Under the pieces are notes generated by a model. It saw nothing but the letters and a program-made list of their open reading frames with translations. It was not told where the DNA came from and searched no databases. The translations under genes were made by a program, and so were the position numbers. Shown here one piece after another: positions 55,499-64,000 of a DNA stretch of 64,000 bases (positions are counted from its first letter, which is position 1; every line of letters starts with the position of its first letter). The stretch spans positions 1,302,001 through 1,366,000 of the forward strand of contig NZ_JAEPPI010000001.1 of assembly GCF_017641085.1 (NCBI RefSeq), in the 5' to 3' direction. The stretch comes from Gracilimonas sp. (GTDB lineage: Bacteria; Bacteroidota; Rhodothermia; Balneolales; Balneolaceae).

Positions 55499-57037
55499 CT
55501 ATTTGATCTCTGCTTTCTCATCCACATCATCCACAAAATACATAGTGGCTGCGGCAATAATCATCACGATGCCACCGAGAACCAAAGCATAAACCGCTTC
55601 TCCCCCAAAGTATGTACGGGTTACAAATCCCAGAATGGTTGCCGCCAGCAGTTGTGGAAGTACAATAAAGAAGTTAAAAATCCCCATATACAGTCCCATT
55701 TTTTGGGCGGGAAGGGATCCGGCCAGGATTGCGTATGGCATTGCCAGAATGGAAGCCCAGGCTACCCCTACTCCAATCATCGAAATGATGAGCATCATCG
55801 GATCAGAGATGAAGTAAATCAAGATCAAACCGATACCGCCCAAAACCAAAGATAAAGCATGTACCCATTTGCGGCTCAATATTTTAGCCAAAGGAGCTAA
55901 TCCAAAGGCAACGATAGCAGCGACGCCGTTGTACACACCAAACATCACACCTACCCAGTCGGCCCCTTCATTATAAAGCATGGAGGTTGTATCACTGGTT
56001 CCGTAGATGTGAGCCGTTACTCCGGAGGTGGTATAAATCCACATGGCAAATAAGGCAAACCAGGAAAAGAATTGAACTACAGCCAGCTGCTTCATGGTTT
56101 TCGGCATATGAATGAAATCATGCATCACCACAACCAGTCCGTGTTGGGTTTTACCGCCTTTCTGAAGCAGTCCTGCTACCAAAGAAACCAGACCAGCTGC
56201 AATCAACCCGCCCGTTGCCACATACACTTCTTTCTCAAGTTCGTATGCATAAGTGAGATACGTAGTGATTGCTCCGACAACGGCAAAAATGATCCCCAGA
56301 TTAATTTTATTCTGCCCCTTTCCGGCTTCAATGGGAACTTCGCGGAGCACAGATTCATCTACTATTTCTTCTTTTTCCGCTTCTTCGAATCGTTCGAGTT
56401 CTTCCGGGCTGTATTCTTTAGTACGGAAAACCGTCCAGGCGACCGCACTGATGAAAGCTACCGCCCCCAGGTAGAACGACCATTTTACGGAGGGAGGAAT
56501 AATTCCTTCAGGGGCTGTATTTGCCACCCCGAACCAGTTACTCAGCATCCATGGTAGAGCGGATGCCACCACAGCTCCGGTTCCGATAAAGAAACTCTGC
56601 ATGGCAAAACCTTTTGTCCGCTGCTCGGACGGGAGCATATCCCCAACAAATGCCCTGAACGGCTCCATAGATACATTTATGGAAGCATCCATGATCCAAA
56701 GCATGCCCGCTGCTACCCAGAGCACGGGCGAATTTGGCATTATCACTAAAGCAATGGAAGCTGCAATGGCTCCAAATAAGAAGTACGGGCGACGGCGACC
56801 TAATCGTGTCCAGGTTCGGTCACTGAAATATCCAATGATTGGCTGAACCACAAGTCCGGTTAAAGGAGCTGCAATCCACAGTATGGGGATGTCATCTACA
56901 CTGGCCCCCAGGGTTTCAAAAATACGACTTACGTTTGCATTCTGAAGGGCAAAGCCAAATTGAATCCCCAAAAAGCCAAAGCTCATATTCCATATTTCCC
57001 AAAAACTAAGGCGGGGGCGTGTGGTAGATTTTTCCAT
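55499..57037 (-). CDS. Major facilitator permease, SLC45-like (maltose/sucrose-type)
   Basis: A 512-residue transporter with 12 predicted helices. The [13 protein letters not shown] motif between helices 2 and 3, followed by a long central loop with acidic residues (E-E-A-E-K-E-E), fits the SLC45/GPH-like sugar symporters often found beside alpha-glucosidases in Bacteroidetes. It likely imports maltose or maltodextrin with protons across the inner membrane. It is the last gene of the amylase operon, 17 bp after the GH13 lipoprotein. Confidence 0.85.
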   Translation of the reverse strand: MEKSTTRPRLSFWEIWNMSFGFLGIQFGFALQNANVSRIFETLGASVDDIPILWIAAPLTGLVVQPIIGYFSDRTWTRLGRRRPYFLFGAIAASIALVIMPNSPVLWVAAGMLWIMDASINVSMEPFRAFVGDMLPSEQRTKGFAMQSFFIGTGAVVASALPWMLSNWFGVANTAPEGIIPPSVKWSFYLGAVAFISAVAWTVFRTKEYSPEELERFEEAEKEEIVDESVLREVPIEAGKGQNKINLGIIFAVVGAITTYLTYAYELEKEVYVATGGLIAAGLVSLVAGLLQKGGKTQHGLVVVMHDFIHMPKTMKQLAVVQFFSWFALFAMWIYTTSGVTAHIYGTSDTTSMLYNEGADWVGVMFGVYNGVAAIVAFGLAPLAKILSRKWVHALSLVLGGIGLILIYFISDPMMLIISMIGVGVAWASILAMPYAILAGSLPAQKMGLYMGIFNFFIVLPQLLAATILGFVTRTYFGGEAVYALVLGGIVMIIAAATMYFVDDVDEKAEIK

Positions 57038-57054
57038 GCTTCCTGTATGATTAA

Positions 57055-58425
57055 TTATTTAACAAAAATAACCCATTGGTTGGGGCCGAAACTGATCTCT
57101 TGCGTGGTAACCATCAAACTGGTGGAATTGTAGGTGGTGTACGATTCATCAACCCCTACTTCTGAAAGAGGTACGCTTTTTCGATCGCTGCTAAAATTAA
57201 GAACCACAACAACTTCACTGTCCTCTTTTTGACGTGTGTAGGCTAATACTCCTTCTGAGCCTTCAGGAACCCGGATAAACTCCAGATCTCCGCCAAAATC
57301 TCCATTCCACAAAGCGGGATTGTCCCGTTTCAGGCCTACAAGTGTTGTGTAGAAATCCTGATACTTATACTCTTTCCATTCAATCGGGTCTTTCTCAAAG
57401 AATTCAAGCTGCTTGTCTAATCCAGATTCCTGCCCGTTATATATTAATGGCATTCCGTCGATGGTTGCAGAAAGCACCGCGTAGTTCTCGAAATTATCCC
57501 CATACATTTGTGGATCAGTTCCATTCCATGAATTCTCATCGTGGTTGGAAGTGAAATACATGCGGTAGGAAGAGGAAGGAAAGTTGGCTTCGGTTGCCTG
57601 CATCAGGCTATCCAAATCCTGAAATGTTTGATGCCCTGCCGCAATTTCACGAATAGTGTGCGCATACTGCCAGGCATAATTCATATGAAAAGCTTCTTTT
57701 ACCAATTCAGGCTCTCCATCTTCAGCCAGCATAAACACCGGTTTGATTGTGTTTAGTGAGTCAATTGCTTCTTTCCAAAAGTCGGTTGGCACCATTCCCG
57801 CCACATCACATCGGTATCCATCAATATCAAATTCACGCACCCAATATTCGAGGGCATCAATCATAGCTGCCCGCATTTTTTCGTTCTCATAATCGAGCTG
57901 AATTACGTCGGTCCAGTCGGTACCTCTTGGAGGCATAAAGTTTCCTTCCTCATTCAATTCGTACCACTCCGGGTTTTCGATCCAGGGATTATCCCATGCG
58001 GTATGATTTGCTACCCAATCGATAATCACCTTAAAACCTAATTGATGTGCTTCATCCACAAAACGGGCAAAATCAGCTTTGGTGCCAAAGTTCGGGTTCA
58101 CGTCTTTATAGTCCTGTACTGAATAGTAGCTACCCAGCGGCCCCTTTCTATTCTTCTCTCCGATGGGATGAATAGGCATCAGCCATAAAATACGAACACC
58201 CATCTCGCGAATTCTCGGTAAGTCTTTTCGAACGGCTTCGAACGTACCTTCTTCCGAATACTGGCGGACATTAATTTCATAAATGCTGGAATTCTTACTC
58301 CATTCCAGCTGCTTCACCGAACTTACAGGAGCTTTGTCTGAATTTTGTTCGGGTTGATTGCAACCGCCAAAAATAACACTTAAAGCCAGTAAAACCGGAA
58401 GCAGGTTGTTTATAAATTTCTTCAT
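57055..58425 (-). CDS. Alpha-amylase family GH13 lipoprotein (small)
   Basis: A 456-residue lipoprotein: lipobox around F-G-G-C22 after the signal. The GH13 catalytic set is complete: Asp207 (D-G-Y-R-C-D), Glu235 (L-A-E-D-G) and Asp296 (S-N-H-D-E-N). No N-terminal starch-binding domain is seen; a short C-terminal beta domain follows the barrel. It probably acts in the periplasm or at the outer membrane on maltooligosaccharides. It is 13 bp after the larger GH13 lipoprotein and 17 bp before the permease. Confidence 0.92.
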   Translation of the reverse strand: MKKFINNLLPVLLALSVIFGGCNQPEQNSDKAPVSSVKQLEWSKNSSIYEINVRQYSEEGTFEAVRKDLPRIREMGVRILWLMPIHPIGEKNRKGPLGSYYSVQDYKDVNPNFGTKADFARFVDEAHQLGFKVIIDWVANHTAWDNPWIENPEWYELNEEGNFMPPRGTDWTDVIQLDYENEKMRAAMIDALEYWVREFDIDGYRCDVAGMVPTDFWKEAIDSLNTIKPVFMLAEDGEPELVKEAFHMNYAWQYAHTIREIAAGHQTFQDLDSLMQATEANFPSSSYRMYFTSNHDENSWNGTDPQMYGDNFENYAVLSATIDGMPLIYNGQESGLDKQLEFFEKDPIEWKEYKYQDFYTTLVGLKRDNPALWNGDFGGDLEFIRVPEGSEGVLAYTRQKEDSEVVVVLNFSSDRKSVPLSEVGVDESYTTYNSTSLMVTTQEISFGPNQWVIFVK

Positions 58426-58438
58426 GAACTTGGTTTTC

Positions 58439-60805
58439 TTATAGAGTTAGTATTTCAAAACTGTTTGATGGCAGGGTTACTTTGAGCACCCCATCCTCTA
58501 TTACAAAATCGTTACCGAATTGGGCTTCCAGATTTGAGTAATCAAATTCATCCCGTAAAAGCACCTCTACTATTTGCTGCTGATCCGATTTATTGAAAGC
58601 TGCGATTACCTGCTCCTCGAAGTACGCTCTGGAGTAGGCTAATGTATTTTCCGTAACGGTATGGAATCGAAAGTCGCCATATGTCAGGGTCATTTCAGTG
58701 TTACGAAGGTCGGTTAACGTGCTGTACACGCTCCGGTTCCTGAGTTCCTGTGAGCTGAGCTCGTCTTCCTCAAATTCCATCCATCGGCGGTTATCCGGGT
58801 CGTTGGCTCCGGGCTGACCGTATTCATCGCCCTGGTACGTCACCGGAATTCCCGGAATGGTTTGGTTAAAGGCATGAAACATGCTCAAACGGTCGTAGGC
58901 AAAAGCCTGAGGATCTTCAATTTCCCGGGTCCAGCCTGCCAGTTTACCGTCTTCACTCCAGCTTACTTCCCCACTGGTTAGGGTGATAAACCGGGTTTTG
59001 TCGTGATTGCCGGAGATATAGCCCATCAGGTTGTGGTAACCGTAATAGTTAAAACTTTCCTGTAGTTGCGTTTCCAGTCCTTCAAAAGAGTTACCCTGCC
59101 CGAAGGTATTCAGTCCGGCATCATACAAACTGAAATCAAACTGAGCATCCAGCATCCCGGAGTTGATGTAACTTGCAATCAGCTCACGACTTCCATAAGT
59201 CTCTCCAATCTGGAAAATTTGTCTTCCGGTAGGTATTGTTACAGAATCTTTGATCTTACGGGTGAGCGTTCTCCAGAATTCCAGCTGAATATGCTTGGTG
59301 GCATCGTGGCGGAATCCATCCAGCTCAAAATCTTTAACCCAATAAAGTGCAGAATCCGTCATCGTTTCAATGACTTCTTCCCGGGAAAAGTCCAGTGTGG
59401 GCATGAAGGTATCGAACCAGGTGGTGAGTCTCTGCTCGTCCCAAAGCTCCGTATTCAGCCGTCCGTCAGGCAAATAAAGCTCGGTTGCCCAATCCGGGTT
59501 TCGCTGATATACAGGATGAAGTTCATGCACGTGATTGGCTACATAATCAAGAATCACATTCATCCCGTTTTGGTGGGCTACATCCAGCAGCTCCCTGAAT
59601 TCCTCTTCCGTACCAAAACGGTCGTCCACTTTGGATGATGACACCGGCCAGTAGCCATGATACCCGGAGAAAGTTGTTGTCACCCCTCCTTTATCCCACA
59701 GTCCATAGGCATCTTCCGGATTCTGGGTGATGGGAGAAAGCCACAGCGTATTCACTCCGATATCCTGGAAATATCCGCTTTGGATAGTTTGAGTGATTCC
59801 CGCAAAATCACCCCCGTAATAATTGGCTTTAGGGTGAATTTGAGGATCATCCACTTTTCGGGTATTCGCAGGATTACCGTCTTTAAAGCGGTCAATCAAC
59901 ACGAAATACATATTCCAGTTGTGGTTATCGTGGCGAGTGAGTTCTCCGGTATCCCGTATCACCTTTCCGTAGCTCAGTGGAATTAATACATCATTAGAAA
60001 GCCGGCCGTTTTCGTAAGTCCAGGCCCGGATATGAGACCGCTCCATCCTTTGAGCATTAGCCGGGATCTCAAAACTGAGAATGTTGTCTTTGTAGCGTGT
60101 TTCCAGCTGGAAATTTTCCCAGAATATAATCGTGTTTTCTGTGGCCGGAGTTTTGAGATAAACTACCGGCTCAGAGTGGTCGTAAGTTTCCAGCATGGGC
60201 TTCTCAGCCTCCACATCACCAACAGTCAGAACGGAGTTCGTTCCTCCCATACCGTTGCTTACGGTATTAGGATTAGCAGGATCCGGTGTTTCCTTTCCAT
60301 CCAGCATCAGGATGTATTGATAAACTCCTTCATTCACCAGCATCGTGGTTTTCCAGATACCGTTCTCTTTTGTAAAAGGGGCAGCAGCCGGATTCCAGTT
60401 ATTCATTTCACCTTTTAACTGAACCGTTTCATACTGCTTTCCTTCCGGGTCAAAGGTGATGGTAACTTCCTGCTTGTTCGACTTTTTGAGGAGGATATCG
60501 TACCCATAGCCATCCACCCAAAAAGTCATAACGCCCAGGGGATTGTCTAACGAACCTGATAAAACCACCTCTTCTCTGTCCTGAGACAACACTGCAGACA
60601 GTGAAGCCGGCACAACAACTGAATCGATGAGTGAGGGAGAAATAAAGTAATCGGCTGTTATGATGGTGGTTTTATCAAATTCGAGACTAATGGGGGAAGC
60701 CTGCCCGATGATCTGTGAGTCTTTCGGTGCATCTATGTAAGAAGAACACCCCATTGCCCATAAGGCTAATGCTGCTATTGTAAACTTTAAAATCTTATTC
60801 ATCAT
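58439..60805 (-). CDS. Alpha-amylase family GH13 lipoprotein (large, with N-terminal binding domain)
   Basis: Read from the ATG at 60805 (a GTG 6 bp upstream fits too), 788 residues. Lipobox A-M-G-C20. An N-terminal E-set-like region is followed by a starch-binding-like module with G-E-M-N-N-W-N-P near residues 130-200, then the GH13 barrel: Asp501 (D-G-F-R-H-D), Glu535 (I-G-E-T-Y-G) and Asp602 (S-G-N-H-D-K), and a C-terminal beta domain. It resembles cyclomaltodextrinase/neopullulanase-type enzymes of Bacteroidetes (SusA/SusG-like). It is 12 bp after the T9SS amylase gene. Confidence 0.92.
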   Translation of the reverse strand: MMNKILKFTIAALALWAMGCSSYIDAPKDSQIIGQASPISLEFDKTTIITADYFISPSLIDSVVVPASLSAVLSQDREEVVLSGSLDNPLGVMTFWVDGYGYDILLKKSNKQEVTITFDPEGKQYETVQLKGEMNNWNPAAAPFTKENGIWKTTMLVNEGVYQYILMLDGKETPDPANPNTVSNGMGGTNSVLTVGDVEAEKPMLETYDHSEPVVYLKTPATENTIIFWENFQLETRYKDNILSFEIPANAQRMERSHIRAWTYENGRLSNDVLIPLSYGKVIRDTGELTRHDNHNWNMYFVLIDRFKDGNPANTRKVDDPQIHPKANYYGGDFAGITQTIQSGYFQDIGVNTLWLSPITQNPEDAYGLWDKGGVTTTFSGYHGYWPVSSSKVDDRFGTEEEFRELLDVAHQNGMNVILDYVANHVHELHPVYQRNPDWATELYLPDGRLNTELWDEQRLTTWFDTFMPTLDFSREEVIETMTDSALYWVKDFELDGFRHDATKHIQLEFWRTLTRKIKDSVTIPTGRQIFQIGETYGSRELIASYINSGMLDAQFDFSLYDAGLNTFGQGNSFEGLETQLQESFNYYGYHNLMGYISGNHDKTRFITLTSGEVSWSEDGKLAGWTREIEDPQAFAYDRLSMFHAFNQTIPGIPVTYQGDEYGQPGANDPDNRRWMEFEEDELSSQELRNRSVYSTLTDLRNTEMTLTYGDFRFHTVTENTLAYSRAYFEEQVIAAFNKSDQQQIVEVLLRDEFDYSNLEAQFGNDFVIEDGVLKVTLPSNSFEILTL

Positions 60806-60817
60806 GGACACCTGATA

Positions 60818-63709
60818 TTATTTGACCAGCATCATTTTTTGTGTGAAAACCTCATCCCCTGCCTGCAAACGATAGATATACATCCCGCTGCCTAAATTAT
60901 CTGCATTAAAACTCACAGAATAAGAACCGGCGGCTTTTCTTCCGTTCACGAGCTCTGTCACCTTTCTTCCCAAAACGTCAAATACTTCCAGCTTTACCAC
61001 TCCCGTTTTGGCTACATCAAAGGCAATAGTGGTAGTTGGGTTGAAGGGATTCGGGTAATTCTGTTTGAGCCGAAAGGAATCCGGCAGATCATTCCCGGAT
61101 GCGGTTTCAGCAGATGTCAGCAATCCTTCCTCGGGAGTTTCAAACTGACTGGTGGTATAAATCCTGAACTCGCCAGGAGTAAGCGTAAACGTCATATTCG
61201 GATCCCCTACGGTAATGGAAGTCCCCTCAAAGAAGTTATACCACTCACCCGATGCCGGAAAAGTCACCTCTGCATCGGCTTCAGTAACTCCAAAATTCCC
61301 GACTACTAAAGCATCCGAATCCTCATGCTGCAGAACATATATTTTAATGGCTTCACTAAGTTTATATGAAGAAGCATCAGGATTGGTAAACACCGGACTG
61401 CTTTTTCTGAGGTTGATCAACGAACTCCAGGTTTTATATACCTTCAGTCGCTCATTATCGTCATAATAATTCCACCGGATGGGTTTCTCGCTTACTCTTC
61501 CCGGATCACTGGCCAGGCAATCCCCATTAGATCCCCCACCTGGTTTCAGGCATTCATCTTCGCCCCATCCATAGCCGAGTTCACCGAATTGCCACATCAT
61601 TTTTGGCCCAGGCATCGGGAAGAAAAAAGCACCCACCAGCTTTTGGCGAGCCAGTGCGGTTCCTAAATCTTTGATGTCATAATTACCGGATGAATTTCCG
61701 AATTTCTTCTTTTTCAGCATCAGCCACTGTTCATCATGGCTTTCCATATACCCGACAAGGTGCCGTTGCTGGAAAGTGCTTCTGGATTCAGAAAGCACCC
61801 CAAACAAATTGGACTTACCATTCTCATTGTACCCCATGGAGGCTTCCCCGTAGGCAAAATTCATATTGCCCCAAAGCATCACCCCTTTGCCTTCATGAAC
61901 CCGGTAGTTGGCCCACTCTTTCTCTTCGTTTTCGGTTCCCAGATGCTCAAAAATCACTATAAAATCAGGATCGGCCGCCCATTGATAGTCGGCGTATTTT
62001 TTTAACAGGTCAACCCGATCTTGTTGGTAAGCACTTGTACATGAACCATTACTTTCGGTACAGTTTTGAGTAAAGCCTTTGGTCAAATCCCATCGGAATC
62101 CATCAATCTTATACTCATTGATCCAGTGCTCAATCATCCGTTTTGTGTAGTACTGAGTCGCAGAATACGAATGATCAAAATCGTTGAATACATTAGATGC
62201 GTGTCGAGGCTGTGAGTTGAAATAATACTCATCATCATTGCCATAAAGCTGATAAAGCGGATTTGCACCGGTGGCATGATTCATTACCACATCCAGAATA
62301 ACGGCCATGTCTCTTTTGTGGGCTTCATCCACAAACTTTTTAAAAGCAGTTGGTGTACCGTAAAATTTATCGAGGGCCAGGTGATGGTTGGGGTTATATC
62401 CCCAGCTCAGGTTTCCGTCAAATTCACTGACGGGCATCAGCTCAATGGCGTTCACTCCCAGGTTTTCGAGGTAATCAAGCGTGTCAGTTAACGTCTGGAA
62501 GTTTTTTGTTGAAAGAAAATCTCGGACCAACAATTCGTAAATCACCAGCTCGGTTTTCTTCGGCCGCTGATAATCGGTTGCCTCCCATTGGTATTCATCT
62601 CTTCCCGGCTGAAGAACGGTTACCCATCCCTGGGTTTTATCTGACGGGTAAGCTAAAAGGTTGGGAAAGGTTGATTCCGGAATATACTGGTCATTAAACG
62701 GGTCGAGCACCAATTCAGAATAGGGATCCGAAATCCGCAGTTCGCCATCAACAAGGTACTGCATACCGTATTCCTCACCGGGCGTTAATCCGGTAATTTC
62801 AATCCAGTGCCATACGCTGTCGGGATTCAGTGAATCTTTTTTCATGAGGAAGTCCTCATTCACTTTCCACTCGTTGAAATTCCCAAGCACAAACACGTAA
62901 TCTTTGCCTGGGGCAAATAAAGAAAGCGTAGCTGAGGTACCGTCCTGACTGTAAGAAATCCCATCCTGAAGTCCCTGAGGACGATCGGCTTTTTCCGGGC
63001 TCACATCCGGTAAATAGGCAAAAGTGACCGAATCAGTCCGTGTAGCACCCGATTCGGTAACGGCTACCAGTTTAATAGTGTTTTCCCCTACCGTTAGTGA
63101 AGCAGTGGATAGATCCGTAATTGAAAATAACTGCCGATCGGTATCATAATTTCCGGCAAAAGAACTTACTGAGTTTCCATTCACAATAAATTCCGAAGCA
63201 TTCAGGTCAATGGGATCGCTATCGGTTGAGGCAACGGTTGCCCAGATCTCATCCTCTTCGCCCACAATTTGGTTATTGGAAGGCTGAAGCTGAAAAATAA
63301 GCGGAGTTGTTACTTCGATGAATGAGTCATTGTTATTGCCGATAGCAATATCGTTTAGCGGATCGGTAAACCACTGCCATTCCGAGCCGCTGGCGTTGTA
63401 CTGCTCATGAAATTTATAAGCATATCCTGATTGGCCCTCATAAGTTGAGGTGCCACCGCCAACCGTCAGGCTAATGGTTTTATACCAAAACCCGTTGGCC
63501 TGATCTTCTTGCATTAAGGAACCGTCGGTTGTACTAATCCGGCCACTGCTGTTGTTCCCCCAGTTATTAAACTCACCGGGCACGAAAGCCCTCACGGCAT
63601 CATCGTTGGAATAATATCGGAAGGTGACGTCAATGGTATTTTGTGCTACAGATATACTTTGAGTTAACAAAAAGACGAGCAGTAGTGATATTGACTTCAA
63701 GTACTTCAT
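60818..63709 (-). CDS. Secreted alpha-amylase GH13 with T9SS type A sorting domain
   Basis: Read from the ATG at 63709, 963 residues; the frame to 63730 opens with a TTG and adds 7 unlikely residues. Signal peptide (about 1-23, ending V-A-Q). An N-terminal CBM48-like E-set with G-E-F-N-N-W is followed by an Ig-like region, a second E-set with L-G-N-F-N-E-W, then the GH13 barrel: Asp541 (D-G-F-R-W-D), Glu588 (I-F-E-H-L) and Asp659 (E-S-H-D-E). The last about 75 residues hold N-Y-P-N-P-F-N-P and G-M-Y-I-Y-R-L, a T9SS type A sorting domain, so the enzyme is exported to the surface or medium. It starts 10 bp after the LacI-type gene. Confidence 0.93.
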   Translation of the reverse strand: MKYLKSISLLLVFLLTQSISVAQNTIDVTFRYYSNDDAVRAFVPGEFNNWGNNSSGRISTTDGSLMQEDQANGFWYKTISLTVGGGTSTYEGQSGYAYKFHEQYNASGSEWQWFTDPLNDIAIGNNNDSFIEVTTPLIFQLQPSNNQIVGEEDEIWATVASTDSDPIDLNASEFIVNGNSVSSFAGNYDTDRQLFSITDLSTASLTVGENTIKLVAVTESGATRTDSVTFAYLPDVSPEKADRPQGLQDGISYSQDGTSATLSLFAPGKDYVFVLGNFNEWKVNEDFLMKKDSLNPDSVWHWIEITGLTPGEEYGMQYLVDGELRISDPYSELVLDPFNDQYIPESTFPNLLAYPSDKTQGWVTVLQPGRDEYQWEATDYQRPKKTELVIYELLVRDFLSTKNFQTLTDTLDYLENLGVNAIELMPVSEFDGNLSWGYNPNHHLALDKFYGTPTAFKKFVDEAHKRDMAVILDVVMNHATGANPLYQLYGNDDEYYFNSQPRHASNVFNDFDHSYSATQYYTKRMIEHWINEYKIDGFRWDLTKGFTQNCTESNGSCTSAYQQDRVDLLKKYADYQWAADPDFIVIFEHLGTENEEKEWANYRVHEGKGVMLWGNMNFAYGEASMGYNENGKSNLFGVLSESRSTFQQRHLVGYMESHDEQWLMLKKKKFGNSSGNYDIKDLGTALARQKLVGAFFFPMPGPKMMWQFGELGYGWGEDECLKPGGGSNGDCLASDPGRVSEKPIRWNYYDDNERLKVYKTWSSLINLRKSSPVFTNPDASSYKLSEAIKIYVLQHEDSDALVVGNFGVTEADAEVTFPASGEWYNFFEGTSITVGDPNMTFTLTPGEFRIYTTSQFETPEEGLLTSAETASGNDLPDSFRLKQNYPNPFNPTTTIAFDVAKTGVVKLEVFDVLGRKVTELVNGRKAAGSYSVSFNADNLGSGMYIYRLQAGDEVFTQKMMLVK

Positions 63710-63719
63710 GGAGCTTAGG

Positions 63720-64000
63720 TTAAGCGTCAATTTTCTTTCCGTTTACTTCGGTGGAAGTTCGGGTAATTAATTCCGGCGTATAAATGGTTTGGGAGATAGC
63801 CTTATCCGGTTTATTCATCCGTTCAATAAGGTTTTGAGTGGCAAAAAAGCCCATATCTCTCATAGGCTGACGAATGGTGGAAAGGCCCATATACTCAGCC
63901 AGTTCAATATCATCGTAGCCGATTATGGGAATTTGTTTGCCGGTATCCTGCATGGCTTTCAGTGCACCCACGGCCTGAATATCTGAGGCGCAAAAACAGG
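63720..64000 (-). CDS. LacI-family transcriptional regulator, C-terminal part, cut by window edge
   Basis: Only about 93 C-terminal codons are in the window, open to base 64000. The visible part reads F-C-A-S-D-I-Q-A-V-G-A-L-K-A-M, I-P-I-I-G-Y-D-D-I, then L-S-T-I-R-Q-P-M-R-D-M-G, all hallmarks of the sugar-binding periplasmic-binding-like domain of LacI/GalR proteins. The helix-turn-helix lies outside. It is 10 bp before the secreted amylase and likely regulates this operon in response to maltose or a related sugar. The GTG at 63971 is internal, not a start. Confidence 0.9.
   Translation of the reverse strand, partial: CFCASDIQAVGALKAMQDTGKQIPIIGYDDIELAEYMGLSTIRQPMRDMGFFATQNLIERMNKPDKAISQTIYTPELITRTSTEVNGKKIDA

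Noticed and set aside
55110..55592. 160-codon plus-strand frame covering the toxin-antitoxin locus and permease end
   Set aside because: It runs across three minus-strand features and the operators; Ser/Phe-rich translation without a domain.
59066..59638. 190-codon plus-strand frame opposite the large GH13 lipoprotein
   Set aside because: Antisense to an intact GH13 catalytic domain; no independent evidence.

Overview
The window looks like a chromosomal core segment of a Gram-negative, menaquinone-type bacterium of the Bacteroidota/Balneolota/Rhodothermota group, with Balneolales (Balneola/Gracilimonas-like) as my best guess. Reasons: an extracellular amylase with a type IX secretion (T9SS) C-terminal sorting tail, an atpD-atpC pair separate from the other ATP synthase genes, bacillithiol deacetylase BshB1, DUF6588-like and DUF6122-like proteins typical of this group, a Rho factor with a long charged N-terminal insertion, LpxH-type lipid A enzyme and lipoproteins (an outer membrane is present), and a perfect Bacteroidetes-style -7 box (TAnnTTTG). 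The taxon is inferred from gene content only; no rRNA gene is in the window.

Layout. 1-7965 (minus): one long, tightly spaced gene string pfkA-pgi-deoxynucleoside kinase-yceD-rpmF-plsX-fabH-fabD-fabG-acpP-fabF (fabF cut by the window edge), joining upper glycolysis, nucleotide salvage, ribosome parts and fatty acid synthesis. 8064-12185 (plus): polyprenyl diphosphate synthase, LpxH-like phosphatase, class A penicillin-binding protein. 12189-14975 (minus): a secreted hypothetical protein, then atpDC. 15220-16809 (plus): a DUF4139 protein. 16810-17404 is the only long gene-free stretch; it carries palindromic repeats, a bulged hairpin and a clear intrinsic terminator just before rsmB. 17405-32215 (plus, with one minus gene): rsmB, valS, a UvrD/PcrA helicase, an outer-membrane-type hypothetical, lon, an SQR-like flavoprotein, rsgA and a DUF6588-type protein. 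Repeat-like palindromes flank valS.

32300-39506 (minus): a tripartite MacB-type efflux system (two FtsX-like permeases, TolC, HlyD adaptor, ATPase) with three small membrane-stress-type genes (YqjD/YqjE-like and a YtxH-like protein) lodged between the permeases and TolC. 39644-54586: housekeeping mosaic: bshB1, a GNAT/RimK-type ATP-grasp fusion, inositol monophosphatase, rpiB-glyA-tatC, an FKBP lipoprotein, alr, a phytoene-desaturase-like enzyme, an MBL-fold hydrolase, rho, and the folate pair folC-pabC with a cysteine-free thioredoxin-fold protein upstream.

54721-55402 (minus) is a PIN-domain toxin-antitoxin pair whose promoter carries two identical 8-bp palindromes 22 bp apart around a consensus -7 element. 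55499-64000 (minus) is a five-gene alpha-glucan operon: LacI-type regulator, T9SS-secreted amylase, GH13 lipoprotein, second GH13 lipoprotein and an SLC45-like sugar permease, with no SusC/SusD gene inside it: polymer would be cut outside and at the cell surface or periplasm, and the products imported by the permease. No tRNA, rRNA, CRISPR array, intact insertion sequence or prophage was seen. I did not find a clearly undescribed system; the best leads are the rsmB leader, the toxin-antitoxin operator, and the stress-gene insertion in the efflux operon.
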